Assembly: GCA_009809945.1 (NCBI GenBank)
Contig: WTPW01000149.1
Coordinates: forward strand, 556,110-620,109
Reading direction: 5' to 3'
Length of the DNA stretch: 64,000 nt
Origin: Gigaspora margarita
Lineage: Eukaryota > Glomeromycota > Glomeromycetes > Diversisporales > Gigasporaceae
Shown: piece by piece, positions 23,743 through 35,062 of the stretch
Position numbering within the stretch: the first letter of the stretch is position 1
How the letters are laid out: every line of letters starts with the position of its first letter
The notes under the pieces: model-generated
Told to the model about the DNA's origin: nothing
What the model saw: only the letters and a program-made list of their open reading frames with translations
Database searches by the model: none
Made by a program: the position numbers and the translations under genes

Positions 23743-24475
23743 CAGTGTTGGGAAATGACCAGGTCATATCACTTTTTTTAAATGACCAAAATTATAGGTC
23801 ATATGACTATATGTCATAAGTCATAATTCATAAGTTTGTACTATCTTAAAAAATTTGCTAGCCAATTAGAATTTGGGCAAAACCTCAAAAACGTCTTTGA
23901 TCTATCCCACGAATGACAATAGTTGCTACATAGTAAAGTCCAAAATTTACTATATAAATTGATTATTATTGCTTAAGTAAACTTATTCAGAAGACCAAAA
24001 TATATATATACTGAAATTTTTGGCAAGATTAGATAACATTTTATTATTTGACTTTTAATTTTTAAGTTTAACAAATAAATTAAAATTTTTAAAAAAATAT
24101 ATTCGACGAACATAAAAATTAAATGTTAAATAATAAAAAGTTCTTTAATTTTAATAAAAATTTTAGAGTATATGTACTTTGATCTTACAAACAAGTTTAC
24201 TTAAGTGATAAATCAATTTAGATAGTAAACTCTAGACTTTACTATGTAGCAACTATCTGCAAATGACCAAAAATCAATTTTATTTATTAGCTCTTTAAAT
24301 TTTTTTGATTAATTTTGGTAAAACCATCTGTTAATTTGGGCCAATTTTATAATGCTGGCCTAAATTAGGGTTAGGTCACAAGGTCATAAGGTCATATACT
24401 CTGCCTATATGACCAGTTATATAGTAATAAGTCATGTAAGGCATATAGATTATAAAAGGTCATAGCTCAACACTG
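23743..24475. mobile_element. hAT-like element inserted in a foldback arm
   Basis: 733 bp, 8-bp duplications CCATAATA/CCATAACA (23735–23742 and 24476–24483, 7 of 8 identical). Ends: CAGTGTTGGGAAATGACC and, from the right, CAGTGTTGAGCTATGACC. AGGTCATA/TATGACC motifs repeat in the subterminal parts. The interior is a palindrome (TTGCTACATAGTAAAG … CTTTACTATGTAGCAA) also found at about 27676–28015. The opposite foldback arm (about 25722–25735) preserves the uninterrupted site. Confidence 0.8.
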
Positions 24476-24844
24476 CCATAACAGGCTAGATTTTTACAAG
24501 TCAAATAAAACAAGTTACTGCACACTAAGTAAAATTTTAGAGCATATAATTGATTAATAGAATCTCAATTTTCATGAAAAAATATTGAAAACTCATAAAA
24601 ATATTAATGTTTTTGTAAATTCAGACACACATTTTCACAAGTTTTCCCTATATTCAAATGCTTCTGAAAGCACTTTCTCAAAATGAAACCTTCAAAACAT
24701 GACCAAGTAAGTTGATATAATAGGCATTCGAGAGTCTTCAGTTAAAATTTCATCAAAAATGGATTAATATTGATGAAGATATTTAGATTTTTCATTTGCA
24801 ACTAGATTCGAATTTCTCTCAATTTTGGCATGTGATATACGTTT

Positions 24845-25373
24845 GGAGGCATCCATAAATAACATTATACTTGGGGGGGTCCCCAAAATATAACGATTTT
24901 CCAATATATAAAGGGTCCCCTCTAATATAACGCAATTTTTTTATAAAAATTTGTCTAAAACTTGATCCAGTGGTCCAAATTGGACGATTTTGGTGCCATT
25001 CGAATAGTCTCAAGAAGAGGATTCGAATATTACCAATTTCATTTGATTTGGATCACTGGCCACATTTTATTAACGAAATACTATTGGTTATTATGTTTTC
25101 TTATAAAATTACTATAACATTAATAGTATTTCGTTAATAAAACGTGATCCAGTGATCCAAATAAAATGATTTTGGCACCATTGGATTTGTCTCATAGAGA
25201 CAAATCGAATGGTACCAAAATCATCCAAATTGGATTACTGGGTCACAATATATTCAAGTTTTTGTAAAATTTTATATATAAACATATGGATTTTTGAAAA
25301 TTTTTTTATATAGTAGAGGGGGGGATCAAGAGCTACTATGTAGGGGTACATAACGTTATTTATAGATGCCCCC
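24845..25373. mobile_element. MITE with GGAGGCATCCATAAATAAC ends
   Basis: About 529 bp. Ends: GGAGGCATCCATAAATAACA on the left and GGGGGCATCTATAAATAACG from the right. Inner mirrored blocks contain GATCCAGTGGTCCAAAT variants and GGTACCATT/AATGGTACC. I could not resolve a target duplication. A more decayed relative lies at 31302–31814. Confidence 0.65.
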
Positions 25374-26423
25374 TTTTTGGAAATAGAAAAAATCTTTTAT
25401 CAAAAATAGCTCTATGAGTTCTTGACCAAATTTGATAAAACTTTTTTTTTTGAATTCTACAAATATATAGAATTCAAATAAAAAAAAATTTATCAAAGTT
25501 GGTTAAGAACTCATAGAGATATCTTTGATAAAAGATTCTTCTATTTCCAAAAAGTATATTATAAAGAAGCTATACCAAATAAAAAATAGCTATTATGGAA
25601 TAAATATTTAACCAAATAACTTGAAATTTTAGAAACAAAAAATTTATCTATAGTCTATTGATTTTATTAGTGTGCAGTAACTTGTTTTATTTGAACTTGT
25701 GAAAATCTAGCTTGTGATAGTAATTTTTCTGTTTTTATCAAAATTGAAAATTTTAGAAAATCCTGAATCTGGAAGCAAATTGAAAAATTATCATAACTTC
25801 GTCAATATTAATCATTTTTGATGAAATTTTAATTTAAGACTCTTGAATACCTATTACATTAACTTACTTAATTGTGTTTTGGAGGTTTCATTTTGAGAAA
25901 GTGCTTTTGGAAGCATTTGAATATAGGGGAAAACTTGTGAAAATGTATGCGTTCAAATTTACAAAAATGTTTATATTTTCACAAGTTTTCAATATTATTT
26001 CATGAAATTTGAGATTCTATTAGTCTATGATATGCGTTAAAAGTTATGTTATAAATTTATTTTAGTTAGTACAGTAAAATTTCTTGAAATAATCGCCGAA
26101 TAGTGGGTTATTTTAAAAAAACAAACCAATATAATACAAAAAGCAACATTGAAATTGTTTTAGGAACTTTTATCAAAGATATCTCCATAAGTTCTTGACC
26201 AAATTTGATGAAAAATTTTTTATTTTAATTCTACAAATTTAAATAAAAAATTTATTTGCCTGATGCTAGATATTATAATTTGTTTTTAGCAAATTGCCAT
26301 AAAATTTATATGTAATAATCCAACTTTTAGCAAAATTACTTGATCTTAGGGGTAGCAAAAATGTCTAAATTCATACAGATCAGTTATGACCTATATAAGA
26401 GATATCTGAGGTTCTCTTTACAA

Positions 26424-27506
26424 ATAAAAAATTTGCAAACTCAGAAAGAATGCATTGAAAGTATGTAAAATAATTACTCACCTTCAAGGGTGTAGCATTT
26501 TATAGGAAACAGTTTATTTATATAATCTATATACTATACGATTTGTAAAAACTCAAAAAAATTTTGTCATATCAAACACTATATATTTCAACTAAAGGTT
26601 TAGACAAAAATTTTAAAACTGTAATTTATTGATTTGTATAACATATAAAAAATCATATGTTAAAATTTTAGATATAAAATTGGGTGACTGTTAGAGTAAG
26701 ATAGGAGTAGTATATGGTTAGATAAAGTTTTTAATAGTAAAATGCAAAAAAAAATTTTTATTAAAGCATGAATGATAGTTTCATATATAAAGTTTTGAGT
26801 TATAAACAATTTTAACAAAACAAATATTTGTTTGAAATTTTTAATTGTACTATATTATACCTGATCTTAAAATTTGATTGGTCAATCATGTAAGAGGTGA
26901 TAAATTAGTAACATCGCAAGGTGCAGTAAATAAATATACTCTTTTAATAATTTTATTAATAAAATTATACAAAGTGCTATTATTCTTTTAATTTTATTAA
27001 TTGATTCTAAGTTTTTGCTCTATATAAAGTTTTTTAATACTAAAATAAACATTTTTTGATCTATTTTATTTTATTTGTCTTAAAATTTGAGATAATAATA
27101 TATGATTTTGAATTTTTGATAAAATTTGCAAAATTAAGAATCCTTTTTTCAAAGTAAAAATAAAATATACTGATTTGATATATTTTTAGTATTTAACAGG
27201 TTTATTTAGTACAACAAAATATGATTATTTAGTAAAATTTATATATAAAGTTAAATTTTTAATAATTTAATTAATAAAAGAATAAATCTATGCATCGCCA
27301 CTAGCAATTTGCTTATACATCGCCTTTCTATCTAATTGGTTAAATCTTTTAATTATCATTATATAATATATACATCACATAAATAAATAAACTGGGTTTT
27401 TTGTTAGTTAGGATAGGTTAGTCTAGATAGAGTTGTGGTGTGAGATTAGTTTTTATTCTAAATTTTTTTAAAAAATTTTTTTGTTAGAGAGTGAAGAATA
27501 GTTTTA
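26424..27506. other. AT-rich region, no gene
   Basis: No coding region. 26760–26960 has blocks (TTTGATTGGTCAAT, AAGAGGTGA) that recur in the same order at 28240–28860, so both belong to an older element later split by insertions. No boundaries could be set. Confidence 0.5.
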
Positions 27507-27508
27507 TA

Positions 27509-28238
27509 TAGTCACACCCCCTAAGTGAATGCTCTGGGAACTGGGTATAAGTATGCACTTATAAGAGGTGTGCATTTATAGAATTAGCTTAGATAGCCAA
27601 TCAAAAGTGAAGTCAAACACATGATCAACACTTTAACACCTTTATTCAAAAATAAATTACCCTATGATCAATAATAGTCGCTATATAGTAAAGTCCAATA
27701 TTTATTATGTAAATTGATTAAAGTTGCTTAAGTAAACCTGTTTGGAATATCAAAATACACATATAGTAAAATGTTTAGAAAGATTGTAAAACATTTTATT
27801 ATTTAACTTTTAACTTGTACATTCAACAAAAAAATTAAAATTTTTTAAAAAAATATATTCGACGAAAGTAAAAATTAAAAGTTAAATAATAAAAAGTTCT
27901 CTGATTTGTATGAAAATTTGGTAGAATGTATATTTTGATCTTATAAACATATTTACTTAAGCGCTTCTTGTCGATTTTCATAGTAAAATTTGGACTTTAC
28001 TATGTAACAACTTTTTGTGATTGACTAAAATTGAAAATAAATTGTAAAAAAATCCAGTATTACTATTGGCTAGCTTTGAAATTAATCACGTGCATACATT
28101 TAAAAAGGTGTATATAATATGCTTAGAATTTAAAAACTTGTGCACATGCAGAATATGGAGAGTATTTAAGTCCCAAGCTTGGGACCGGGCTATAATGTGT
28201 ACATAGAGGAGCTGTGCACTTAGAAGAGGGTGCGACTG
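27509..28238. mobile_element. Tc1/mariner-like non-autonomous element
   Basis: 730 bp between TA dinucleotides (27507–27508 and 28239–28240). Ends: TAGTCACACCCCCTAAGTG and, from the right, CAGTCGCACCCTCTTCTAAG. The interior contains the same CTATATAGTAAAGTCC…GGACTTTACTATG palindrome as the hAT-like element at 23743. That suggests nested insertion or shared subterminal sequence. No transposase. Confidence 0.7.
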
Positions 28239-28322
28239 TATGAGAAATTTTAAGTTATAGGAAACTTAGTCAAAATGACTATTTGTTTTGATTGTTCTGA
28301 TTGTGCTACATTAAACCTGATC

Positions 28323-28781
28323 ATATGGGCTGATTTTTGGAATTTATAAGTAGAGTGTAATTTTTTAAAACTTTAAAGCTAAATAACTTCTGATCTACCA
28401 GTTCGTTTCAAATGATTTTACTGCCAAAATGTTCGTCTCTTTGAAACAATTCCAACAAGCCCAAAATCATTAAATCCAATCACAGAATCGTGAGATAATG
28501 CTTTGTCAAATAGTGATGCACCTAAAAAGTAGGGTTGATTGGTTAGACCGATGTCTAACCAATCAACCCCACTCTCTAGATGCATCACTATTTGACAGAG
28601 CATTATTTCACGATCCTGTGATTGGATTTTAAAGATTTTGGGCTTGTTGAAATCATCTCAAAGAGACGAACATTTTGGCAGTAAAATTATTTGAAACTAA
28701 CCAGTAGATCAGAAGTTATTTAGCTTTAAAGTTTTTAAAAAATATACTTTATTTATAAATTCCAAAAATCGGCCCATATGT
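28323..28781. repeat. Palindromic foldback element
   Basis: 459 bp. The arms mirror each other from CATATGGGCTGATTTTTGG to the centre near 28550, where GGTTGATTGGTTAGAC meets GTCTAACCAATCAACC. Blocks such as ATGTTCGTCTC and TCCAATCACAG also occur in the palindrome at 63660–63980. A 61-residue minus-strand frame at 28418–28603 is a product of the palindrome. Confidence 0.8.
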
Positions 28782-28949
28782 TTTAAAATTTTTATTGGTC
28801 AATATTAAGAGGTGACATATAAGCACAATGCAGGGGTGTGATATATATTTAACTCCTTAATTACCAATTCAGATAAAATTGGCACTATAGCTATATTATT
28901 ACCATATTTGGAATTGGGAATAAACAAATATATAAACAATATATTAGTA

Positions 28950-29579
28950 TGGTCCGGTGCAGAAAGATTTGTACCTCAAAAAATTTTGTAATTTCAACTC
29001 TATGTAAAAGTTTTTATATCTTTGATTAATTATTAAAAATTTTTTAATATNAAATAAAATAGGTTTTAATCTAACTTATTATATTATTTTTATTGTTATA
29101 ACATTGTTTTATTTTAATAATTAAGCATGCACAATTTGCTTATTTCAAAAAAAAAAGATTTTTTTTTTTTAAAAAAAAAATATTTTAAATAATTTCGCAA
29201 CCAATATGCAGTTGTATGAGTTTGTACTATGCAAATGCATTAATGTGCATATGATAAAGATATGGTTAAAATTTGAGCAAAATTGAATTACTAGTTGTGA
29301 AGAAATTAAGCTTTTAAGCAAGATGATTTGATTTTTTTTACTATATATGTGTATATAAAAATTATAAAAATTACTATAGTAAATTATATAGTAAAAATTA
29401 TTAAAAAAAGCTACTATTAATAAATTTTTTTATTGAATCAATAAAATTATCAAAAAAATTTATTTTTATTAATCTGATAACCTAATGATTATATTAAATT
29501 AAAAAAATCCAAAATTAATTTGTACAAAAAATATTTGAATCAGAGCTGTTTGAGGTACAAATCTTTTTGCACTGGACTA
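28950..29579. mobile_element. Tc1/mariner-like MITE
   Basis: 630 bp flanked by TA (28948–28949 and 29580–29581). Ends: TGGTCCGGTGCAGAAAGATT and, from the right, TAGTCCAGTGCAAAAAGATT, both followed by TGTACCTCAAA. It is inserted in an older inverted structure: AATTGGCACTATAGC at the left and TTCTAAATATAGAAATATTG at the right. No coding sequence; one N at 29050. Confidence 0.7.
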
Positions 29580-29581
29580 TA

Positions 29582-32151
29582 AATCTGTTTTAGGCCTAAT
29601 AAAAGTTTTTTATACTAAGTAAATATTATTTTTGGCTCTAAGTAAAATTGTAGAGCAGGTTCTTATGGTTCTACTACCAAAATTTCATTAAAATTGGACT
29701 TGTAGATAAGAAGATATAAGTAAAAATGTCTTTAAAATTCTTTAAATCATATAAAAATTTTATATATACAGGCCTGATCCAGATTTTATACTACCTTGTT
29801 TATATATTTGTTTTGCCCCAATTCTAAATATAGAAATATTGTTGATCTTATCTGGATTTGCAATTAATAAAATTATACAAATTTCTATTATTTTCTAAAT
29901 TTTACTAAAGGATTCTAATTTTCTTCTCTAAGTAAACTTGTTTAGCACCAAAAAATATATTATTTTGGGATATTTTATTTTTTTTAAAATTTGAGGCAAT
30001 GATGCTTAATTTTGAATTGTTCTAAAATTAAATATCCTTTCTTCAAATTTTAAGAAAAGTAAAATATAATAGAACTGGACTAAACAGTGCCCTGTACACT
30101 TTGTGCCTCTTATTTTATATCTCAAAATTTTACTAGAGTAACTCTATTGTACTTCTAACAAAAATAATTCTCTTGCAATTTTGTACTAATCTTAGCTCTA
30201 ATTCTAACTCTAATCTAACTCTAGGCAAAATTAATTATTAGCACATAAGAGGGCACAAAATGTACAGTGATACTGTCTAGATTTTTTTAATAAAATATGC
30301 TAATTATGTAGATAGATTTTTTTGATGCTAAAGAAGTTATCTAAGTACAAAAATTATGATTAATTAGTAAAATTTCAAGTAATATATTAACCAATTTAAC
30401 TCTAATAGTTATTTGAAGATAAGTTCTTGATTTACTTGAATAAAGGTCTCTTTAGCACTATTCTTGCTTGCTTTCTTGATTTTTTTTTTAAGTAAATGGA
30501 AAGGAACTTATCTTTTTGTATCTCTCTTTATTGAAGTCAAATTTATTCATTTATAAATATTTAGATTTAATAGACAACATGTAAATATGTTATTTAGCAC
30601 ATTAACATGATATCTAATATGCTACAAGCTATTAATAATAATACTACTAAGCTTAACATGTTGATATACTATCTAGAATTTTCATAATTCTTACTTCTTA
30701 ATATACATATGTACTAACACATTAATGTGTTAAAAAAAATTTACAAAAGAGCAATTATATATTAATTATCAAGTATATACCTTTTCAACATTGAATGAAT
30801 TACAAAAATGGAAATGAAAGTTATCTATACTAATAAAGAAAAGAAGATCTAAATACAAATATAGAGGGTAAAACTAATTAGAAAATTCAAATCTCAAATG
30901 TCACAAATTCAAATTTGTGATAATATGCAATTATTTGAGATATATATTGTTTAATTTCTCACCTATTTGCAATCAGCTATTAACTGTTTAGTAATAGCAA
31001 AAATTAATATATGTAGCATACTTGATATAGTACATGGAATTGGATAACTAGAAAGCAGAGCCACTAGATTTTAGCAGTAACAAAATAGCACTAATATCAA
31101 AATTGGTATATTTTAATTATATAAGTCTATAAAATTAAGATAAACAATTTTTGTCAAATAGAATCCAGATTCAATAATTGAATTTGGATTTATCTGAATT
31201 TGAATTATCATCTAGACATACAGAATAGGATCCAAATTAAATCCAGATATCCCTTAAAGAATAGGATCAAAATACTAATTATTTTACCAAAATTGGCAAT
31301 TAGAGACATCTATAAACCATGTTATATACTCTATATAGTAGTTCTTGACCCCTCTAGACCATATAAAAATTTTTTTAAAATCCATATATTTATATATATA
31401 ATTTTACAAAAACTTGGATATATTATAGCACAGTAATATAATTTGGATTATTTTGGTACCATTTGATTCATCTCTATGAGACAAGTCCAATAATACTAAA
31501 ATCATTTCATTTGGATCACTGGATCAAGAGTTATTCACAAAAAAAACTATTAATTATATATAAAAGATATAACCAATAGTAATTTGTTAATAATTTTTGA
31601 TCCAATAATTCAAATCAAATAATTTTGATAACATTCGAATCCTTTTCTCAATATGATCAAATGGTACCAAAATTATTCAATTTGAACTGCTGGATCAAAA
31701 TTTAGAAAATTTTTGTAAAAAAATTAGGTTATATTTTGACCCTCCTACTTATTGAAAAAAAAACATTATGTTTTGTGTGACTCCTCAAGTATAATATTAT
31801 TTTGGATGCTCCCTTTGAACTGTTAACTAAATTGATAGCCCTAATTGTCTATTTTGAGGGTAGGGTGAACGTAGATCATTTTTTATATAATAGATCAACC
31901 AAAAAAATATTATACAAAAATCGAACACATGTTACATATAAAAGTTTTTAAAAATATAATCAATTTTTATAAAAGTTTTGGGGTAGATATATTANNCCCN
32001 NNANTNNNANTNNNANNANTTNNANNNCNNNNNTNNTTNAAAAAAAACATACTTGAATATATCATTAATTCTTTCTAGGTTGATCGAAATTTGCCTAGGT
32101 TACACAACATAAATATCATATGATTATCACCTGATTTCAATTGAATGTTAT
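29582..32151. other. AT-rich, transposon-derived region without a gene
   Basis: No coding region. 30075–30290 is a decayed MITE (AACAGTGCCCTGTACAC … GTACAGTGATACTG) with an inverted TAACTCTA-type tract. 31302–31814 is a decayed relative of the 24845 MITE (AGAGACATCTATAAACCATG … GGATGCTCCCTTT). Positions 31995–32040 are a run of ambiguous bases mixed with called bases. Confidence 0.5.
31995..32040. other. Ambiguous-base stretch
   Basis: Alternating N and called bases, unlike a normal scaffold gap. It indicates an unresolved consensus shortly upstream of the large palindrome at 32152. Confidence 0.9.
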
Positions 32152-33229
32152 CAGTCATAGGACATGTCCTCTTGAAATAAGTCTAAAATAAGTTTATAAT
32201 AAAAATTATAAAAAAAACATATGAATTTACTATAAACTTTGAGCTAAGATCCCTCTCTGGCTTAACTAATTAACTTAAAATTAAATTTTGCAGGTATATA
32301 GAACAAGAGAAGAAGAAAATTTTGAGCTTAAAAACCACATTAAAATTTTGCCAATTTTGCACTTTTTCAAAATGTAACTCTGTCAAAAACAAATATTCAC
32401 AAATTTTAAATCAGCAGCTATGTGTAAAAATTATGCTCTGAACAACTTTACTTAGGCGACGGAAGTAGGTTACCTTGTAAGAAAAATGGGTTATCTATGT
32501 ACTAAAGTTAAAATTTATCGTTTTTCTTGATTGAACTTTTTTTCCTTATTAGGTAACCTACATTGGGCTCTTAAGCAAAGTTGTTCGGCATGTAATTTTA
32601 CTCGCGTCCGATGTCAAAACGAGCCTTTTCGGACCTTTTACTAAGTGAAAAATGGGGTTAAAGTTAGAAAAAATTTTTTTTTTAAAAAAAATTTTTTAAA
32701 AAAAAATTTTTTTCTAACTTTAACCCCATTTTTCACTTAGTAAAAGGTCCGAAAAGGCTCGTTTTGACATCGGACGCGAGTAAAATTACATGCCGAACAA
32801 CTTTGCTTAAGAGCCCAATGTAGGTTACCTAATAAGGAAAAAAAGTTCAATCAAGAAAAACGATAAATTTTAACTTTAGTACATAGATAACCCATTTTTC
32901 TTACAAGGTAACCTACTTCCGTCGCCTAAGTAAAGTTGTTCAGAGCATAATTTTTACACATAGCTGCTGATTTAAAATTTGTGAATATTTGTTTTTGACA
33001 GAGTTACATTTTGAAAAAGTGCAAAATTGGCAAAATTTTAATGTAGTTTTTAAGCTCAAAATTTTCTTCTTCTCTTGTTCTATATACCTGCAAAATTTAA
33101 TTTTAAGTTAATTAGTTAAGCCAGAGAGGGATCTTAGCTCAAAGTTTATAGTAAATTCATATGTTTTTTTTATAATTTTTATTATAAACTTATTTTAGAC
33201 TTATTTCAAGAGGACATGTCCTATGACTG
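32152..33229. mobile_element. Nearly perfect 1.08-kb palindrome, CAGTCATA family
   Basis: Two arms of about 539 bp meet at 32690/32691 in an A/T-only centre. By eye I found only about one substitution between them (ACCACATTAA against ACTACATTAA). It begins CAGTCATAGGACATGTCC and ends with the inverted form. A direct TTAT lies on each side (32148–32151 and 33230–33233), consistent with a 4-bp target duplication. It is the longest member of the family at 1856–2222. No protein; the arms contain GC-richer blocks such as ACTCGCGTCCGATGTC. Confidence 0.85.
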
Positions 33230-33233
33230 TTAT

Positions 33234-35062
33234 TGTAAAAAAATTAGTAATGTGCTCACTAGTAAAAATGATCGATGTTCATTCTATCCTTGATGAAATG
33301 ATATGTATTACTTATAAACAAATAGTAAAAATTATAAAAAATAGGCTAAATTTATAACCAAGATGATTTCTGTTTTATTATAAACTGTTCTTGAAATTTT
33401 ATAAGAACCTTCAAATGCTAAAGAAGTTGCAAAGAATATTTAGAAATAAATTGACTTATTTTTATTATTAAATTAACCCAAAAAGCAATATTTTCTAAAT
33501 CTGTATATTAAATTTAGGTGTATCAGTTATTTGACTCTATATTAAAATTTTATATATGTGATCTGCTCAATATCATATATGGCTAATCTACTAGTATTTT
33601 CTCTTCTGCTATTAAAAAACCTATGCAGCAGTTTCACAACTTTACTCCTTCTTTTTTTTTTGTATTTGCTCTATTATATAGGGCCTGTGCTTTGAAAATG
33701 TTTTATGGAACTATATAAATAAAAACTAAAATTTTTAGCCATTCAATAATCAAATTCAAATAGTTTTTTTTTTATTTTGCAAAACCCATTAACTCTACAA
33801 AATAATATAATTTATTTGAATTGGATTACTGAATGGTTAGAAATTTAAATTTTATTTATAGAATTTATATAGTCCTATAAGGTCATTTTCAAAACATAGA
33901 TTCCATATATTTAACAACTAGACTGTTATTAAACTATTCAGTACTCTTGGTTTAATAACTGATTGCATATATCATTTTCATTACTGATTAAGTTTATATA
34001 TATGGATAATAGATAATCCAAGACAAAAGTTGTATATATCAAGACAGTAAATCGTAATAGAAATCATAACATTTAATTTATTACAATTACAAATAAGTCT
34101 TGTAACAAAATTTTTAACAATAGAAATTATAACTGTTAATTCTAATACAAATTATCAACTATATACTATATCATTGCAATAGCCTGTATACTGAATCATA
34201 ACAAAATTACAACTGGAATTTTAATGCAAAATGACTTAACAACATGCTATAATTGCAAACAAATTTTACAGTAAATTCTAATAGAAATCATGACTATTAA
34301 TTTCAATACATGCTATATATACTACAATAGATTATAAGTTTCACAACAAAATTTTTACAGTAATTTCTAATAGAATTTGACTATATTTCTGATACAAAAT
34401 AACTAAACCTTAACACTATACTGTCTGTTATCACAATAGTTAGTAAGTTTTGCAACAAAATTTTATATAGCAAACATGATAAAATTTTACTAATTCAATC
34501 TTAAATCACATAATATATATGCACACAATTGTCAGTAAATTTGTAAAATAATTTTTTAGCAAAATTGTTTACAATAAATTATAGCATTATAGAATTTGCA
34601 ACTGTAATTCCAATATAAATATATATTATGATAACAAGTTTATAACAAAATTTTTATGATAAATTATTATAGAATTTATAACTATAATTCTAATACAATA
34701 TAACTTTAACTCATACTGTGTATTACAATAGTTGTTTGTAATTTTTTGTAGCAAATTTTTACTGCATTAGTAATACTAATTAAACTACATTTTTATTGTT
34801 ATGATAGTTCATAAGCTTTGTAATAGAATTTTTATAGTAAATCAAATAGAAGTTATAACAATTTTAATACAATTTAACTCTTACTATAAAGTTATTACTA
34901 GTGAAAATAAAAATTATAAGAATTAAAAAAAATAATAAATAATCTGGTTTTAAAATTTATTTAAGAATGTATGAACTTCATTACTTTTGATAAATAAGCT
35001 TGAGTAAAATAATTTTTTAGCAAACATAAAAAAAATTTTAATAACAATTAAAAAAAAATTAT
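33234..35062. other. AT-rich region with satellite, no gene
   Basis: No coding sequence. 33700–33900 contains a short inverted pair (TGAAAATG…CATTTTCA with AACTATATAAATA). A degenerate satellite lies at 34040–34900. The rest is unremarkable. Confidence 0.5.
34040..34900 (+). repeat. Degenerate AT-rich tandem satellite (~105–110 bp)
   Basis: A unit resembling AACAAAATTTTTAYAGTAAA, followed by TAATAGAAATTATAACT and AATTCTAATAC, recurs about eight times. Examples start near 34101, 34342, 34451, 34640, 34749 and 34818. Spacing of the clearer units is close to 109 bp; others are diverged or shortened. Confidence 0.6.

Larger units (their letters stand above)
22694..26415. mobile_element. 3.7-kb composite, CCCCAGACATCT termini, nested insertions
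   Basis: Flanked by near-perfect 8-bp duplications CTTTACAG/CTTTACAA (22686–22693 and 26416–26423). Ends: AGGACCCCAGACATCTCTGA and, from the right, AGAACCTCAGATATCTCTTA. Inside lies a second large foldback, with left arm about 23170–23742 plus 24476–24530 and right arm about 25668–26260. Arm blocks include TTCAAATGCTTCTGAAAGCA and AGAAAGTGCTTTTGGAAGCA. A related copy in its loop is at about 24540–25660. A hAT-like element (23743–24475) splits the left arm and another MITE sits at 24845–25373. No coding sequence anywhere in it. Confidence 0.7.
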
